The position numbers and the translations under genes were made by a program. DNA of 64,000 bases from Bacillota bacterium (GTDB lineage Bacteria > Armatimonadota > HRBIN16), in contig JAIMBJ010000012.1 in the NCBI GenBank assembly GCA_023511455.1, positions 1 through 64,000 on the forward strand, given 5' to 3'. Below the pieces are notes generated by a model. That model ran no database searches and was not told where the DNA came from. It was given only the letters and a program-made list of their open reading frames with translations. Of this stretch, positions 1 through 8,019 are shown one piece after another (position 1 is the first letter of the stretch; the number at the start of each line of letters is the position of its first letter).

Positions 1-24
1 CCCCCAAACGGGTATACCACCCCT

Positions 25-1617
25 GTGGAAACCCTACGGAGCCACATCCGTTGCGACTCACCCGAATTCCAGGCGAACACCCGGGCTTACACCACGCTGG
101 TTCAGGAACTCCTCGCCCGGCGGGCAGAAGTCCGAAAAGGAGCCCCCGAAAAATATATCCAGCTCCACCGCGAACGAGGCAAACTCACCGCCCGGGAAAG
201 AATAGAACGGCTCCTGGACCCCGATAGCCCCTTTCTGGAAATCGGGATGCTCGCCGCTTACGGAATGTACGAGAATGAGGTCCCCTCTGCCGGCATCATC
301 GTGGGATTAGGCTACGTCAGCGGGAGGCTTTGCGTCATCGTGGCAAACGATGCCACCGTGAAATGAGGAACCTATTACCCCATCACCATCCGAAAACACC
401 TCCGAGCTCAGGAAATCGCCCTCCAAAATCGCCTCCCCATCATTTACCTCGTAGATTCCGGCGGGGTCTTTCTCCCGATGCAAGCCGAAGTCTTCCCGGA
501 TAAAGAACACTTCGGAAGGATCTTTTACAATCAGGCGCAGATGTCCTCCCAAGGGATTCCCCAGATCTCCGTCGTGATGGGAATGTGTACCGCTGGGGGC
601 GCCTACGTGCCCGCAATGAGCGACGAAAACATCATCGTCAAAAACGTGGGAACCATATACCTCGGAGGTCCCCCTCTGGTGAAAGCCGCCACGGGAGAAG
701 AAGTCTCCCCCGAAGAACTGGGAGGCGGAGAAATGCACTCCCGCATCAGCGGAGTCACAGATCACCTCGCGGAAAATGACGAACACGCGCTGGAGATTTG
801 CCAGGGAATTGTTAGAAACCTCGGACGCCCTTATCGCCATCCCTTACCCTGTGCCGAACCTGAAGACCCCCTCTATCCCCCAGAAGAAATTTACGGCATC
901 GTTCCCCCCGACCCTTCCGAGCCCTATGAAGTCCGCGAGGTCCTTGCCCGGCTGGTAGATGGGAGCCGCTTCCACGAATTCAAGAGGGAATACGGGACCA
1001 CTCTGGTGTGCGGATTCGCCCGATGGATGGGCTATCCCGTTGGCATCCTCGCCAATAATGGAGTCCTTTTCAGTGAAAGCGCCCTCAAAGGCACGCACTT
1101 CATTCAACTCTGCTGTCAGCGAGGCATCCCCCTGCTCTTCCTCCAAAACATCACAGGCTTTATGGTCGGAAAAAGATATGAGCAGGGAGGAATCACCAAG
1201 GACGGCGCCAAAATGGTTCAGGCAGTCTCCTGTGCTAACGTGCCCAAAATCACGGTCATCATCGGCGCCTCCCACGGAGCGGGAAACTACGCCATGTGCG
1301 GACGTGCCTACAACCCCCGCTTCCTCTTCACCTGGCCCAACTCCCGCATCTCCGTGATGGGGGCAGAACAAGCCGCCCAGGTCCTCATTACCATCAAAGA
1401 AGCCAAAGGACCCCTATCCGAAGAAGAAAAACGCGCCATCGGAGACCCGGTACGCCAACAATACGAAGAGGAAGGCTCGCCCTATTACGCCACCGCCCGA
1501 ATGTGGGATGACGGCATCATCACCCCCACGGAAACCCGCGCCGTCGTCGCCCAATGCCTGGAAGCCGCCCTCCACGCCCCCATCCCGGAACCTCAATGGC
1601 CCGTCTTCCGAATGTAA
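25..1617 (+). pseudogene. Acyl-CoA carboxylase carboxyltransferase (MCC-beta/PCC-beta type) interrupted by in-frame TGA
   Basis: The reading frame encodes a biotin-dependent acyl-CoA carboxylase carboxyltransferase, closest by eye to methylcrotonoyl-CoA carboxylase beta. Residues 1-113 (GTG start at 25) contain the N-terminal RGKLTARERIERLLDP motif and end with VANDATVK. A TGA at 364-366 follows, and the same frame continues with [18 protein letters not shown] through [17 protein letters not shown] to the TAA at 1615-1617. Relatives carry Gly-Gly after VK, so the TGA sits where the first glycine codon (GGA) is expected, one substitution away. Full length would be about 530 residues, normal for the family. 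Many other genes here stop at TGA, so a genome-wide TGA=Gly code is unlikely; a nonsense mutation or a sequencing error is more likely. Codon choice (GGA, GAA, CGA, AAA frequent) differs from the GGC/GAG/CGC habit of the other genes, which hints at transfer or a chimeric contig end. No biotin carboxylase gene is nearby. Confidence 0.85.
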
Positions 1618-1895
1618 AAAACCCCACCCTCCCAACGTCTTCCGCCAGCCCAGGGGACACACAAAAACCCGCAAAACTCAGTGAACTTGCGTAAACAATC
1701 TCTCCTGCGTGAGATGGTCATAACCCCATTTTAGCCCTCCCTCACAAAGCCCCAATTAATGGTAGGGGCAAACCCCCGTGCCTGCCCTGGTATGGGGCAA
1801 CCGCAGGGTTTGGGCAACAGGCTCAAGACGGAGGGGCCCTACCCCAATTTTTTCTAAAATTCTTCGGTGGCTTTTGATAAAAGGAAACGACCCTT

Positions 1896-1925
1896 TGTAG
1901 GGGCGACCGGCCGGTCGCCCTTACA
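1896..1925. repeat. Perfect palindrome flanked by TGTA/TACA
   Basis: Positions 1901-1920 form a perfect 20-bp palindrome, GGGCGACCGG followed by its reverse complement, bordered by TGTAG on the left and TTACA on the right. It could extrude as a cruciform or be a REP/MITE-like unit. No coding function is apparent. Confidence 0.7.
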
Positions 1926-1971
1926 TTGGTTTCGTCGCATACGTGGGTTTCGTTCCCGCACGTGGGGGCAG

Positions 1972-1997
1972 CAGGGACACGGCATGCCGTGCCCCTG
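1972..1997. repeat. Near-perfect palindrome around GGCATGCC
   Basis: CAGGG at 1972-1976 pairs with CCCTG at 1993-1997, and the core CACGGCATGCCGTG at 1978-1991 is a perfect palindrome. One mismatched pair (A1977/C1992) separates them. It lies 50 bp from the 1896-1925 palindrome. Confidence 0.65.
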
Positions 1998-2021
1998 CCA
2001 GAAAACCCGCCAAACCCATTT

Positions 2022-4595
2022 CTACTTCCGAGCCTTCGGGCGCTCCCTTTCGGATGCCCGCTGGCGAGCGGAGGGGGTGGGAGGGGTTGTGGGGACCTTT
2101 CGCTCCTCCATTTTTGGAGGGCGAGGGGGCTCGCGGTGCGCGGGCGGAGCGCTTCGTTCCGGGGCAGAACGCTCCCTATCCGGGCGGTAGTGGATGCCGT
2201 ACTCTTTGGGCATTCCGTAGAGTTCCGGGTGCACGTACTTGCCCTTGATGGAGTCCTCCTTCTCCTGAACCGTCTGGAAGCCATACTTCTGCACGTAGCG
2301 GTCGTTGCGGATCGCTTCCACGCGCCAGGAGACCTTCACGTGAGGCTTATTGGTGCGGATGACGAACTGATTGTTCTGGATCTCTCGCACTACCTTCGCC
2401 AGGATGAAGTCATCGCTGTTGTCTATCACCGTGAGGTGATAGGTGGGGTCGCGGTTGATGCTCTCAAAGTAGTCGGGGAGCTGGATGGTGGCGTAGCCTT
2501 TCTCATCGGTCACCACGTTGCCCCGATACATGTTGTAGGGCTCCGGACCTTCCGAGCAGAAGTGGTTGAGGTAGTGGGTTTCTGGAAAGAGCGGATGGTC
2601 TATCTGGAACGACTTGCTGCCCGTAGCGGCAAAGGAGCCGAGAGCGTAGACCGCGTGCCCCGCGCCTCCAGAGGGCTCTTCGCCGAACACACCATGGGCG
2701 CTGGAGGCAGGACTATCGGTATCACCCCACACGCCCCATGCGCGGCCGCTGGAGGCGGAAGCATAGCCGACCACGCCAGTCCCGGACGTGCTGCCGCTCC
2801 AGAACCACCCACCGTAGGTGACACCGCTGGTGGCGGTAGCCAAGCCGAGCACGCCGATCCCAGAGGTGCTGTCGCTCCGACCCACCACGCCGTAGGTGAC
2901 ACCGCTGGTGGCGTGAGCCAAGCCGTACACGCCAGTTCCAGACGTGCTGTCGCTCCGGAACCACCCGCCGTAGTTGACACCGCTGCTGGCGGAAGCCCAG
3001 CCGAACACGCCACGACCATTCGTGCTGTCGCTCTGGAAGTACCCGCCGAAGGTGCTACCGCTGGTGGCGGTAGCCAAGCCGAACACGCCACGACCGTCTG
3101 TGCTAACGCTCTGACCATACACGCCGTAGGTGGCACCGCTGGTGGCGGTAGCCAAGCCGAACACACCACGCCCAGAGGTGCTGTTGCTCTGACCCAACAC
3201 GCCGATGGTGACACCGCTGGTGGCGGTAGCCCAGCCGAGCACGCCATGACCATTCGTGCTGTCGCTCTGGAAGTACCCGCCGAAGGTGCCACCGCTGGTG
3301 GCGGTAGCCAAGCCGAGCACGCCACGACCATTCGTGCTGTCGCTCTGGAAGTACCCGCCGTAGTTGAGACCGCTGGTGGCGGTAGCCCAGCCGAACACGC
3401 CACGACCATTCGTGCTGTCGCTCTGGAAGTACCCGCCGAAGGTGCCACCGCTGGTGGCGGTAGCCAAGCCGAACACACCAAACCCAGAGGTGCTGACGCT
3501 CTCACCCACCACGCCGGAGGTCGGGCCGCTGGTGGCAGAAGCCCTGCCATACACGCCAGTCCCACCCGTGCTGTCGCTCTCACCCCACACGCCGTAGGTG
3601 ACACCGCTGGAGGCGGTATTCGTGACGGAGAACGCCGCGCCGCCCACATTCGCGCTCCCGGAAAACGGAAGCGTCAAACCGCCCACATCATCCGCAGAAG
3701 GAGCCCACATCGTGCCCGTCCACTTGAGCACCTGACCGCTCGCAGGAGCCGTGGACGAAACAGGGCGAGTCTGCAAACGAGCAACCGTCGGGTTCGGATA
3801 CGTCCCAGACAGGTCGCCACCCGCAGAACCACCGGGAGTCACTCCTGAGATGGTCACGTTGCTCGCAGAAGTGAGCCGACCCTGGGCGTTCACCGTGAAC
3901 ACGCCCACCTGAGTCGCCGAGCCATACGTGCCCGCGGTAACACCCGTGCCCGATAACTTCGCATCCGTCACCGCACCGTTGGCGATGTGTGCCGTCGCTA
4001 TCGTGCCGTCCGCGATCTTCGCGCTTGTCACCGCGCTGTCTGCCAGCTTCACCGTCGTCACCGCAAGGTCCGCCAGCATGCTCGTTACCACCCCACCCGT
4101 AGCGATGGAGAACGTGTTACCCGTCAACGCCAGACCCCCACCCGCCGTGTAGGTGGTGTCGTTGTCCTCCCCGTCCGCAAAGCCCGCAGGCATCCCGCTG
4201 ATGCCCGACCAGGGCACGCTCAGCGCGCTGAACGCCAGTTGGCTGTAGGGAACACGGTGGACCCTGACACGGGGAGAAAGGGTCGTATAGGAACCGCTTC
4301 CCGAAGGACGCACGGCGATTTGCAGGAAGCGGTCATTGCCGTCCCACACGTTGCCGAAGTCCAATTCGGTGGTAAACACACCGTTGCTGACGCTGACACC
4401 GATGCGCGTGATGGTGGAACCAACCTGTAGGCCTCCAGTAGCCGCCGTCCAGAGGCTGAACTGGAGGTCATAGTTGCCGCTAGCAGGGATGCCCGTGCTC
4501 TTAAGCATTCCCTGATAGGTGAAAGATTGCGCGAAGATGCTCCCGCTGCAGCACAGAAGCAGAGAGAGCACCAGCGCAGTGCGCACACTACGCAT
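2022..4595 (-). CDS. Secreted repeat protein with tail-fibre-like architecture
   Basis: The 857-residue protein begins at ATG 4595, chosen because a signal peptide (MRSVRTALVLSLLLCC, cleavage near SIFAQ) follows directly and AGGAGGG lies just upstream (about 4603-4609); the open frame continues further but reads through non-coding sequence. The N-terminal third has a beta-rich domain, then repeats of the type LADSAVTSAKIADGTI seen in phage tail-fibre and collagen-like surface proteins. The centre consists of about ten 26-residue units of the form GVFGLATATSG...GGYFQSDSTNGR. A conserved C-terminal domain follows (FQIDHPLFPETHYLNHF, then LPDYFESINRD and VSWRVEAIRND), known from hypothetical secreted proteins of several phyla. 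The C-terminus is Arg/Pro-rich. It is probably an adhesive or structural surface protein; its ligand is unknown. Confidence 0.8.
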   Translation of the reverse strand: MRSVRTALVLSLLLCCSGSIFAQSFTYQGMLKSTGIPASGNYDLQFSLWTAATGGLQVGSTITRIGVSVSNGVFTTELDFGNVWDGNDRFLQIAVRPSGSGSYTTLSPRVRVHRVPYSQLAFSALSVPWSGISGMPAGFADGEDNDTTYTAGGGLALTGNTFSIATGGVVTSMLADLAVTTVKLADSAVTSAKIADGTIATAHIANGAVTDAKLSGTGVTAGTYGSATQVGVFTVNAQGRLTSASNVTISGVTPGGSAGGDLSGTYPNPTVARLQTRPVSSTAPASGQVLKWTGTMWAPSADDVGGLTLPFSGSANVGGAAFSVTNTASSGVTYGVWGESDSTGGTGVYGRASATSGPTSGVVGESVSTSGFGVFGLATATSGGTFGGYFQSDSTNGRGVFGWATATSGLNYGGYFQSDSTNGRGVLGLATATSGGTFGGYFQSDSTNGHGVLGWATATSGVTIGVLGQSNSTSGRGVFGLATATSGATYGVYGQSVSTDGRGVFGLATATSGSTFGGYFQSDSTNGRGVFGWASASSGVNYGGWFRSDSTSGTGVYGLAHATSGVTYGVVGRSDSTSGIGVLGLATATSGVTYGGWFWSGSTSGTGVVGYASASSGRAWGVWGDTDSPASSAHGVFGEEPSGGAGHAVYALGSFAATGSKSFQIDHPLFPETHYLNHFCSEGPEPYNMYRGNVVTDEKGYATIQLPDYFESINRDPTYHLTVIDNSDDFILAKVVREIQNNQFVIRTNKPHVKVSWRVEAIRNDRYVQKYGFQTVQEKEDSIKGKYVHPELYGMPKEYGIHYRPDRERSAPERSAPPAHREPPRPPKMEERKVPTTPPTPSARQRASERERPKARK
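2735..3620 (-). repeat. 78-bp coding tandem repeats (26-residue units)
   Basis: Around ten consecutive units of 78 bp inside the secreted repeat protein. Each unit contains a GV(F/L/Y)G(L/W)ATATSG core and a (G/S)DSTNG/S turn. Several units are almost identical at DNA level, for example the GCTGGTGGCGGTAGCC segments spaced 78 bp apart, so copy number could change by recombination or slippage. Confidence 0.85.
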
Positions 4596-4723
4596 GGATG
4601 AAACCCTCCTTTTGGAAAGAATATGGTCAACAAGAGGTGAGGGCTTGCAGGAAGGCAGATGGTGGGTAGCAGGGGGGTCTCTCCGCCCTTCTTGGTCGCC
4701 GTCACTTCGGGTTGACTGTGAGA

Positions 4724-4754
4724 ATGTTAGCATAGAAAAATATATCTTGTCAAC
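4724..4754 (-). promoter_or_regulatory. Candidate sigma-70 promoter of the repeat protein
   Basis: On the minus strand TTGACA (4754-4749) is followed after 19 bp by TAACAT (4729-4724). The spacing is longer than ideal and the -10 is imperfect, but the AT-rich spacer and the position about 130 bp before the start codon fit a promoter. Confidence 0.35.
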
Positions 4755-4805
4755 GGGTTTTTGGGTTTTGGAAAAAGATACCAAACAGTGCCTCGCGGTG
4801 AGCCG

Positions 4806-4842
4806 ACTCCTCCCGACCTCCTCGCGGGCGGGGAGTTTTTTT
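4806..4842 (+). terminator. Hairpin plus T7 tract, possible leader attenuator
   Basis: ACTCC(4806-4810) pairs with GGAGT(4832-4836), extended inward by several G-C pairs with one bulged C, and is followed by seven T (4836-4842). No plus-strand gene precedes it, so it may end a short untranslated transcript or act as an attenuator ahead of the dioxygenase gene at 4976. Confidence 0.4.
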
Positions 4843-4975
4843 ACGGTTCGGAAGGAGCCTTTCCCACCGTGCTGGACATCTGGCGGATTGACGGAATACC
4901 CACGAGCCGCATTGACGCAGCGAACCCAGCTGTGGTATTATTTTGATAGACTAAAGGCTGAAGAGAGGGTGCTGC

Positions 4976-5818
4976 ATGATTACCGCAAAGCACATCGAGC
5001 AGTTTCAACGTGAAGGTTACGTCATCGCTCGCGGATTGTTCAGCAAGCAGGAAGTTGACTTCTATATCGACCACTACATGCGCTTACGGGAGGCGGGATC
5101 CTATCCGGGTGACTTTGCGGGGGTAGACCCTACGAGCAACGACCCGCTCAAGCGCTACCCGCGCATGATCCACATGCACCGCTGGGACGAAGTGAGCCTG
5201 AAATGGATGATTGACCCTCGCCTCAATGCATGGCTGACCGCCTTACTGGGTAAGGAGCCATACGCGGCACAGACGATGCTCTACTTCAAGCCGCCGGGTG
5301 CGCGCGGACAAGCACTGCATCAGGACAACTTCTATCTGCGAGTGCATCCGGGCACGTGCATGGCGGCGTGGATGGCGCTGGATCCGTGCGATGAAGAGAA
5401 CGGTTGCCTGATGGTGGTTCCGGGTACGCACAACCTGCCTATCCTCTGCACGATTCCCGCCGACACTACCGAAAGTTTCACCAACATTGCCGTGCCTGTG
5501 CCCAAAGACCTGCCCATTGTGCCTGCGGTGATGGAGCCGGGCGACGTGCTGTTCTTCAACGGTTCGCTGATACACGGCAGCTATCCCAACCGCTCCACGA
5601 ACCGGTTCCGCCGCTCGCTCATTGGGCATTATGCGGTGGGAGACGCCCAGAAAATCGCACAGTTCTACCAGCCGTTACTGCGCATGGACGGTACCGAAGT
5701 CACCATCGAAGTGAGCGAGGGTGGTGGACCCTGCGGAGTGTGGGTGGAACGCGACGGCAGACCAGTAGTGGAAATGGTGGAGCCGCAGCAGAAGAGACCT
5801 GTTCCCGACCACGAATGA
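4976..5818 (+). CDS. Phytanoyl-CoA dioxygenase (PhyH) family protein
   Basis: A 280-residue Fe(II)/2-oxoglutarate-dependent oxygenase of the PhyH family, predicted cytosolic. The metal triad is visible: His115 and Asp117 in LHQDNFYL and the distal His200 in LIHGSYPN. Arg211 or Arg212 in NRFRRSL is well placed to bind 2-oxoglutarate. A double-stranded beta-helix core with the segments MVVPGTHNLPI and GDVLFFNGS supports the fold. Length matches short bacterial PhyH proteins that hydroxylate small molecules; the substrate cannot be read from sequence. The gene stands alone with a purine-rich AGAGAGGG upstream of ATG and a strong hairpin after it. Neighbours give no pathway clue. Confidence 0.85.
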   Translation: MITAKHIEQFQREGYVIARGLFSKQEVDFYIDHYMRLREAGSYPGDFAGVDPTSNDPLKRYPRMIHMHRWDEVSLKWMIDPRLNAWLTALLGKEPYAAQTMLYFKPPGARGQALHQDNFYLRVHPGTCMAAWMALDPCDEENGCLMVVPGTHNLPILCTIPADTTESFTNIAVPVPKDLPIVPAVMEPGDVLFFNGSLIHGSYPNRSTNRFRRSLIGHYAVGDAQKIAQFYQPLLRMDGTEVTIEVSEGGGPCGVWVERDGRPVVEMVEPQQKRPVPDHE

Positions 5819-5850
5819 GCCACTCTATTCGGTGCGCTCCATCAGATTGC

Positions 5851-5880
5851 GGCACGCTTCGAGAGCGAAGCGTGCCTGTT
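5851..5880 (+). terminator. Stem-loop between convergent genes
   Basis: GGCACGCTTCG (5851-5861) and CGAAGCGTGCC (5866-5876) form an 11-bp perfect stem with an AGAG loop, followed by TGTTG. It sits between the dioxygenase and the convergent nucleotidyltransferase and could terminate either transcript. Confidence 0.55.
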
Positions 5881-5906
5881 GTATTAACGCGCGGTGCGGT
5901 GATTGT

Positions 5907-6425
5907 TCATATCTCTATCACCTCTCCCGGGCGGAAGTCCGGCTTAAGGTCCCAGTAGCGCACGGTGCCCAGCTGCTTGCGTTGCGCGCCAAGCTCTCTC
6001 AGGCGTTCGCGCACCCTCTCCAGCACTTGCGCGAAGAATCGTCCACGGTCTACCAGCAGAATGGCGTCTTCTGTCATGTCCAGATAGGGCGGCACGACGT
6101 GTTGCGCCTCAGCTTCGGTTTTCAGAACCTCGCTGAAGTCGCCTCGATAGCCTCGCGCCCAGAGCCGACGCAAACGGGGTTCGACCTGCTCCCGCACGGG
6201 GTCCATTAGCCGGTTTCGCTCGAAGATGCCGTGTGGCAGCTGCTTGCAAATGATGAGCAGGTCAACGTCCGACTCCGCATGTGCCTCACCGCGCGCCACC
6301 GAGCCGTACAGCACGACCGAGGTCAGGTTGTCCCCGAGCACCTTACGCGCGACACGGGCGTAGCTTCGTGCCAGCCGCTGAAGCGCCGCACTCCAGTTTG
6401 GCGTGGATATTTCCGGCATCTCCAC
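5907..6425 (-). CDS. MNT-type nucleotidyltransferase domain protein
   Basis: A 172-residue protein of the minimal nucleotidyltransferase superfamily. The catalytic signature LYGSVARG (about residues 40-47) is followed by the two-aspartate strand ESDVDLLII, which binds the metal and nucleotide. The C-terminal half contains a second segment with DMTEDAILLVDRGRFF and a helical, Arg-rich tail. Relatives act as kanamycin-nucleotidyltransferase-like enzymes or as antitoxins that AMPylate HEPN toxins. No HEPN partner gene is adjacent, so a toxin-antitoxin role is not supported locally. The ATG start gives a plausible N-terminus before the NTase core. Confidence 0.75.
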   Translation of the reverse strand: MEMPEISTPNWSAALQRLARSYARVARKVLGDNLTSVVLYGSVARGEAHAESDVDLLIICKQLPHGIFERNRLMDPVREQVEPRLRRLWARGYRGDFSEVLKTEAEAQHVVPPYLDMTEDAILLVDRGRFFAQVLERVRERLRELGAQRKQLGTVRYWDLKPDFRPGEVIEI

Positions 6426-6514
6426 TGTTCACCAGATGTATTCTAATGCCAAAACCGAGAAAAGGCAAACAGCAAACGTTAAACATCTCTTAATCCAAAA
6501 TCTGCCTCCACTGC

Positions 6515-6543
6515 TTGACTCGCAGTTGTACTGCCTCTATACT
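6515..6543 (+). promoter_or_regulatory. Sigma-70 type promoter of the prepilin gene
   Basis: TTGACT (6515-6520) and TATACT (6538-6543) are separated by exactly 17 bp. The following gene has AGGAGGT at 6564-6570, six bases before its ATG at 6577. This is one of the strongest housekeeping promoter matches in the window. Confidence 0.75.
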
Positions 6544-6576
6544 AAGCAAGGCAAAATCCTTCGAGGAGGTTGACTC

Positions 6577-7344
6577 ATGAAGCGCCACGCTTTCACCCTG
6601 ATCGAATTGTTAGTCGTTATCGCGATTATCGCGATACTGGCGGCCATTTTGTTCCCCGTTTTCTCGCAGGCGCGTGAGAAAGCACGCTCGGCTTCCTGTC
6701 TGAGCAACATGCGCCAGTACGCGCTGGCAACCCTTGCCTACGTGCAGGATTACGATGAGATGTTCCCCCAGAGCGTGTACAGCATGGACAATCCAATCCT
6801 GGTGCCGGGCTCCGGAGACCGGGTGTTCACCGTGTACGATGCCACGATGCCTTATGTGAAAAACGTAGACATTATGGTATGCCCGTCGCAGCGGCCGGGC
6901 ATCGATTTCGTGACTATCCTGCAGCGATTAGGACTGCGCGGGAGTGGAACCTTCCGCTATGCCTCCTACGCCATGAACTTTGCCCTGTTCCAGGACCCGG
7001 CACTACCCCCGGGACTGTTCGACAGAGACCCCGTGGTGAGCCTGGGTGCCGTCGGGGAGCCTGCCAACACCACCATGTTTTACGATTCCACATATATTGC
7101 GCTCGGCACGCCGCAGGTAGACCCGGGTTGTCCCGCGCCGAATGGTCCCTTCGGTTGGGATAACTTCCCCGCACACCCCCGCCACTCCGATGGTTTTAAC
7201 GTGAACTTTGTGGATGGGCACGCGAAGTACTATCCGCGCCGAGGTAACATCCCCGGCACCTCGCCCACTTCATCAGGAACCGTTCCTACGTACACACTGC
7301 CCTGTGACCTGTCAGGCATTCCCGGGGGTACCCCCGATACGTAA
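6577..7344 (+). CDS. Prepilin-type protein with H-x9-DG-like C-terminal motif
   Basis: A 255-residue type IV pilin-like/pseudopilin protein. The N-terminus [20 protein letters not shown] carries the prepilin peptidase signature F-T-L-I-E with Glu5 and a hydrophobic assembly helix, followed by [16 protein letters not shown]. The globular part ends in [20 protein letters not shown], the DUF1559-like motif typical of Planctomycetes and Armatimonadota prepilin families. The product should be processed by a prepilin peptidase and inserted in a pilus or type II-like pseudopilus; the peptidase is not in the window. Such genes are highly multiplied in these phyla, so the exact role is unclear. Transcription appears monocistronic, with its own promoter and a downstream hairpin. 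Confidence 0.88.
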   Translation: MKRHAFTLIELLVVIAIIAILAAILFPVFSQAREKARSASCLSNMRQYALATLAYVQDYDEMFPQSVYSMDNPILVPGSGDRVFTVYDATMPYVKNVDIMVCPSQRPGIDFVTILQRLGLRGSGTFRYASYAMNFALFQDPALPPGLFDRDPVVSLGAVGEPANTTMFYDSTYIALGTPQVDPGCPAPNGPFGWDNFPAHPRHSDGFNVNFVDGHAKYYPRRGNIPGTSPTSSGTVPTYTLPCDLSGIPGGTPDT

Positions 7345-7353
7345 GTGTGCCAT

Positions 7354-7380
7354 GGGCACGCCAGCCTCGCTGGCGTGCCC
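7354..7380. terminator. Perfect 12-bp stem-loop between convergent genes
   Basis: GGGCACGCCAGC (7354-7365) and GCTGGCGTGCCC (7369-7380) form a perfect stem around a CTC loop. It lacks a T run, but its position ten bases after the prepilin stop and just before the convergent gene end at 7384 suits bidirectional termination. It resembles other GC-rich intergenic palindromes in this window. Confidence 0.55.
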
Positions 7381-7383
7381 CGC

Positions 7384-7899
7384 TTACTTGACTTTAGAGG
7401 CACGTGCCACCACCGCGCGTAGCACGGTCAGTCCTTCATCTGCTGCCTGACGGTTATCCCGTGTCACCATCACCGTCACAAAGAATCGCCCTCCCGCCCA
7501 GTAGAAGGTGGTCGCGCCGTCCACCTGTACCTGAAAGCCGACCCCGGTCAGCTTGAGAGACTGCGGCTTCTGCTTGCGATGTGCGTTGCGCCAGTACTCG
7601 ACGAACCGACGGGCGGCGGTAGCGTCCTTCATCGTGTGGGTGGTAACGGTTACATACCAATCGCCCTGCTGGTAGAGCTTTTGCGCGGCTTCCAGCACCC
7701 CTGCCTTCGTGTAGGTCTGGTAACCGCCGTTGTAGATGCTGGTTAACCCATTACCTTTGCCGTACAGGTACGACCCCTGCACCTCTTTCCAGCCCATCAG
7801 TTCGGCGGATGGCAACAGCTTTGCACAGGGACTGTTTTCGCCTTCCGCCCACGCCAGCGAAGCCACGAACAGAAGCAGCAACACCAGCAGTTTGTTCAT
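7384..7899 (-). CDS. Secreted protein of unknown function
   Basis: A 171-residue exported protein that I do not recognise. Start ATG 7899 was chosen because it is followed by a clear signal peptide (MNKLLVLLLLFVASLAWA, cleavage near AEG) and preceded by GGAGG at about 7910-7906; the longer open frame upstream has no coding character. The mature part contains WKEVQGSYLYGKGNGLTSIYNGG and a periodic alpha/beta pattern, with an Arg/Lys-rich region in the middle (YWRNAHRKQKPQSLKL). No catalytic motif is evident. It may be a periplasmic single-domain protein similar in layout to DUF-type lipocalin-like or heme-binding folds, but that is a guess. Confidence 0.65.
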   Translation of the reverse strand: MNKLLVLLLLFVASLAWAEGENSPCAKLLPSAELMGWKEVQGSYLYGKGNGLTSIYNGGYQTYTKAGVLEAAQKLYQQGDWYVTVTTHTMKDATAARRFVEYWRNAHRKQKPQSLKLTGVGFQVQVDGATTFYWAGGRFFVTVMVTRDNRQAADEGLTVLRAVVARASKVK

Positions 7900-8019
7900 C
7901 GGAAACCTCCTGTGTGGTGCTGAGGATATTCTACCAGCATTCCAGACGTTTTGCAGGAACGGCGGTTTCGCTGGCGTAGAGTTTATGAGAAACGTCACCA
8001 GCAAATCGGAGGGCGCAAG

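Larger units (their letters stand above)
1618..2021. other. Intergenic region with palindromic repeats
   Basis: About 400 bp without a credible gene. It holds several GC-rich near-palindromes: one starting TGTAGGGGC at 1896-1925, one centred on GGCATGCC at 1972-1997, and a looser GTAGGGGCAAACCCCC stretch near 1765. Open frames reading through it are shadows of the opposite-strand gene that follows. It looks like an accumulation of short intergenic repeat elements. Confidence 0.6.
4596..4975. other. Divergent intergenic region
   Basis: About 380 bp between the minus-strand repeat protein and the plus-strand dioxygenase. It contains a minus-strand promoter candidate at 4724-4754 and a plus-strand hairpin with a run of seven T at 4806-4842. 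No protein-coding gene is supported here. Confidence 0.5.

Noticed and set aside
364-366. TGA as a genome-wide glycine codon
   Set aside because: Many other genes in the window end with TGA at their natural C-termini.
2735-3620. A CRISPR-like array, since units repeat at fixed spacing
   Set aside because: There are no unique spacers; the units are coding and continuous, and no cas genes are near.
1926-3848. A 640-residue open frame on the plus strand over the repeat protein
   Set aside because: It is antisense to a gene with signal peptide, ribosome site and conserved domains; its own product is low complexity and follows the 78-bp repeats.
5907-6425. MNT/HEPN toxin-antitoxin module
   Set aside because: Only the nucleotidyltransferase half is present; neither neighbour looks like a HEPN protein. 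The same holds for 27260-27625.
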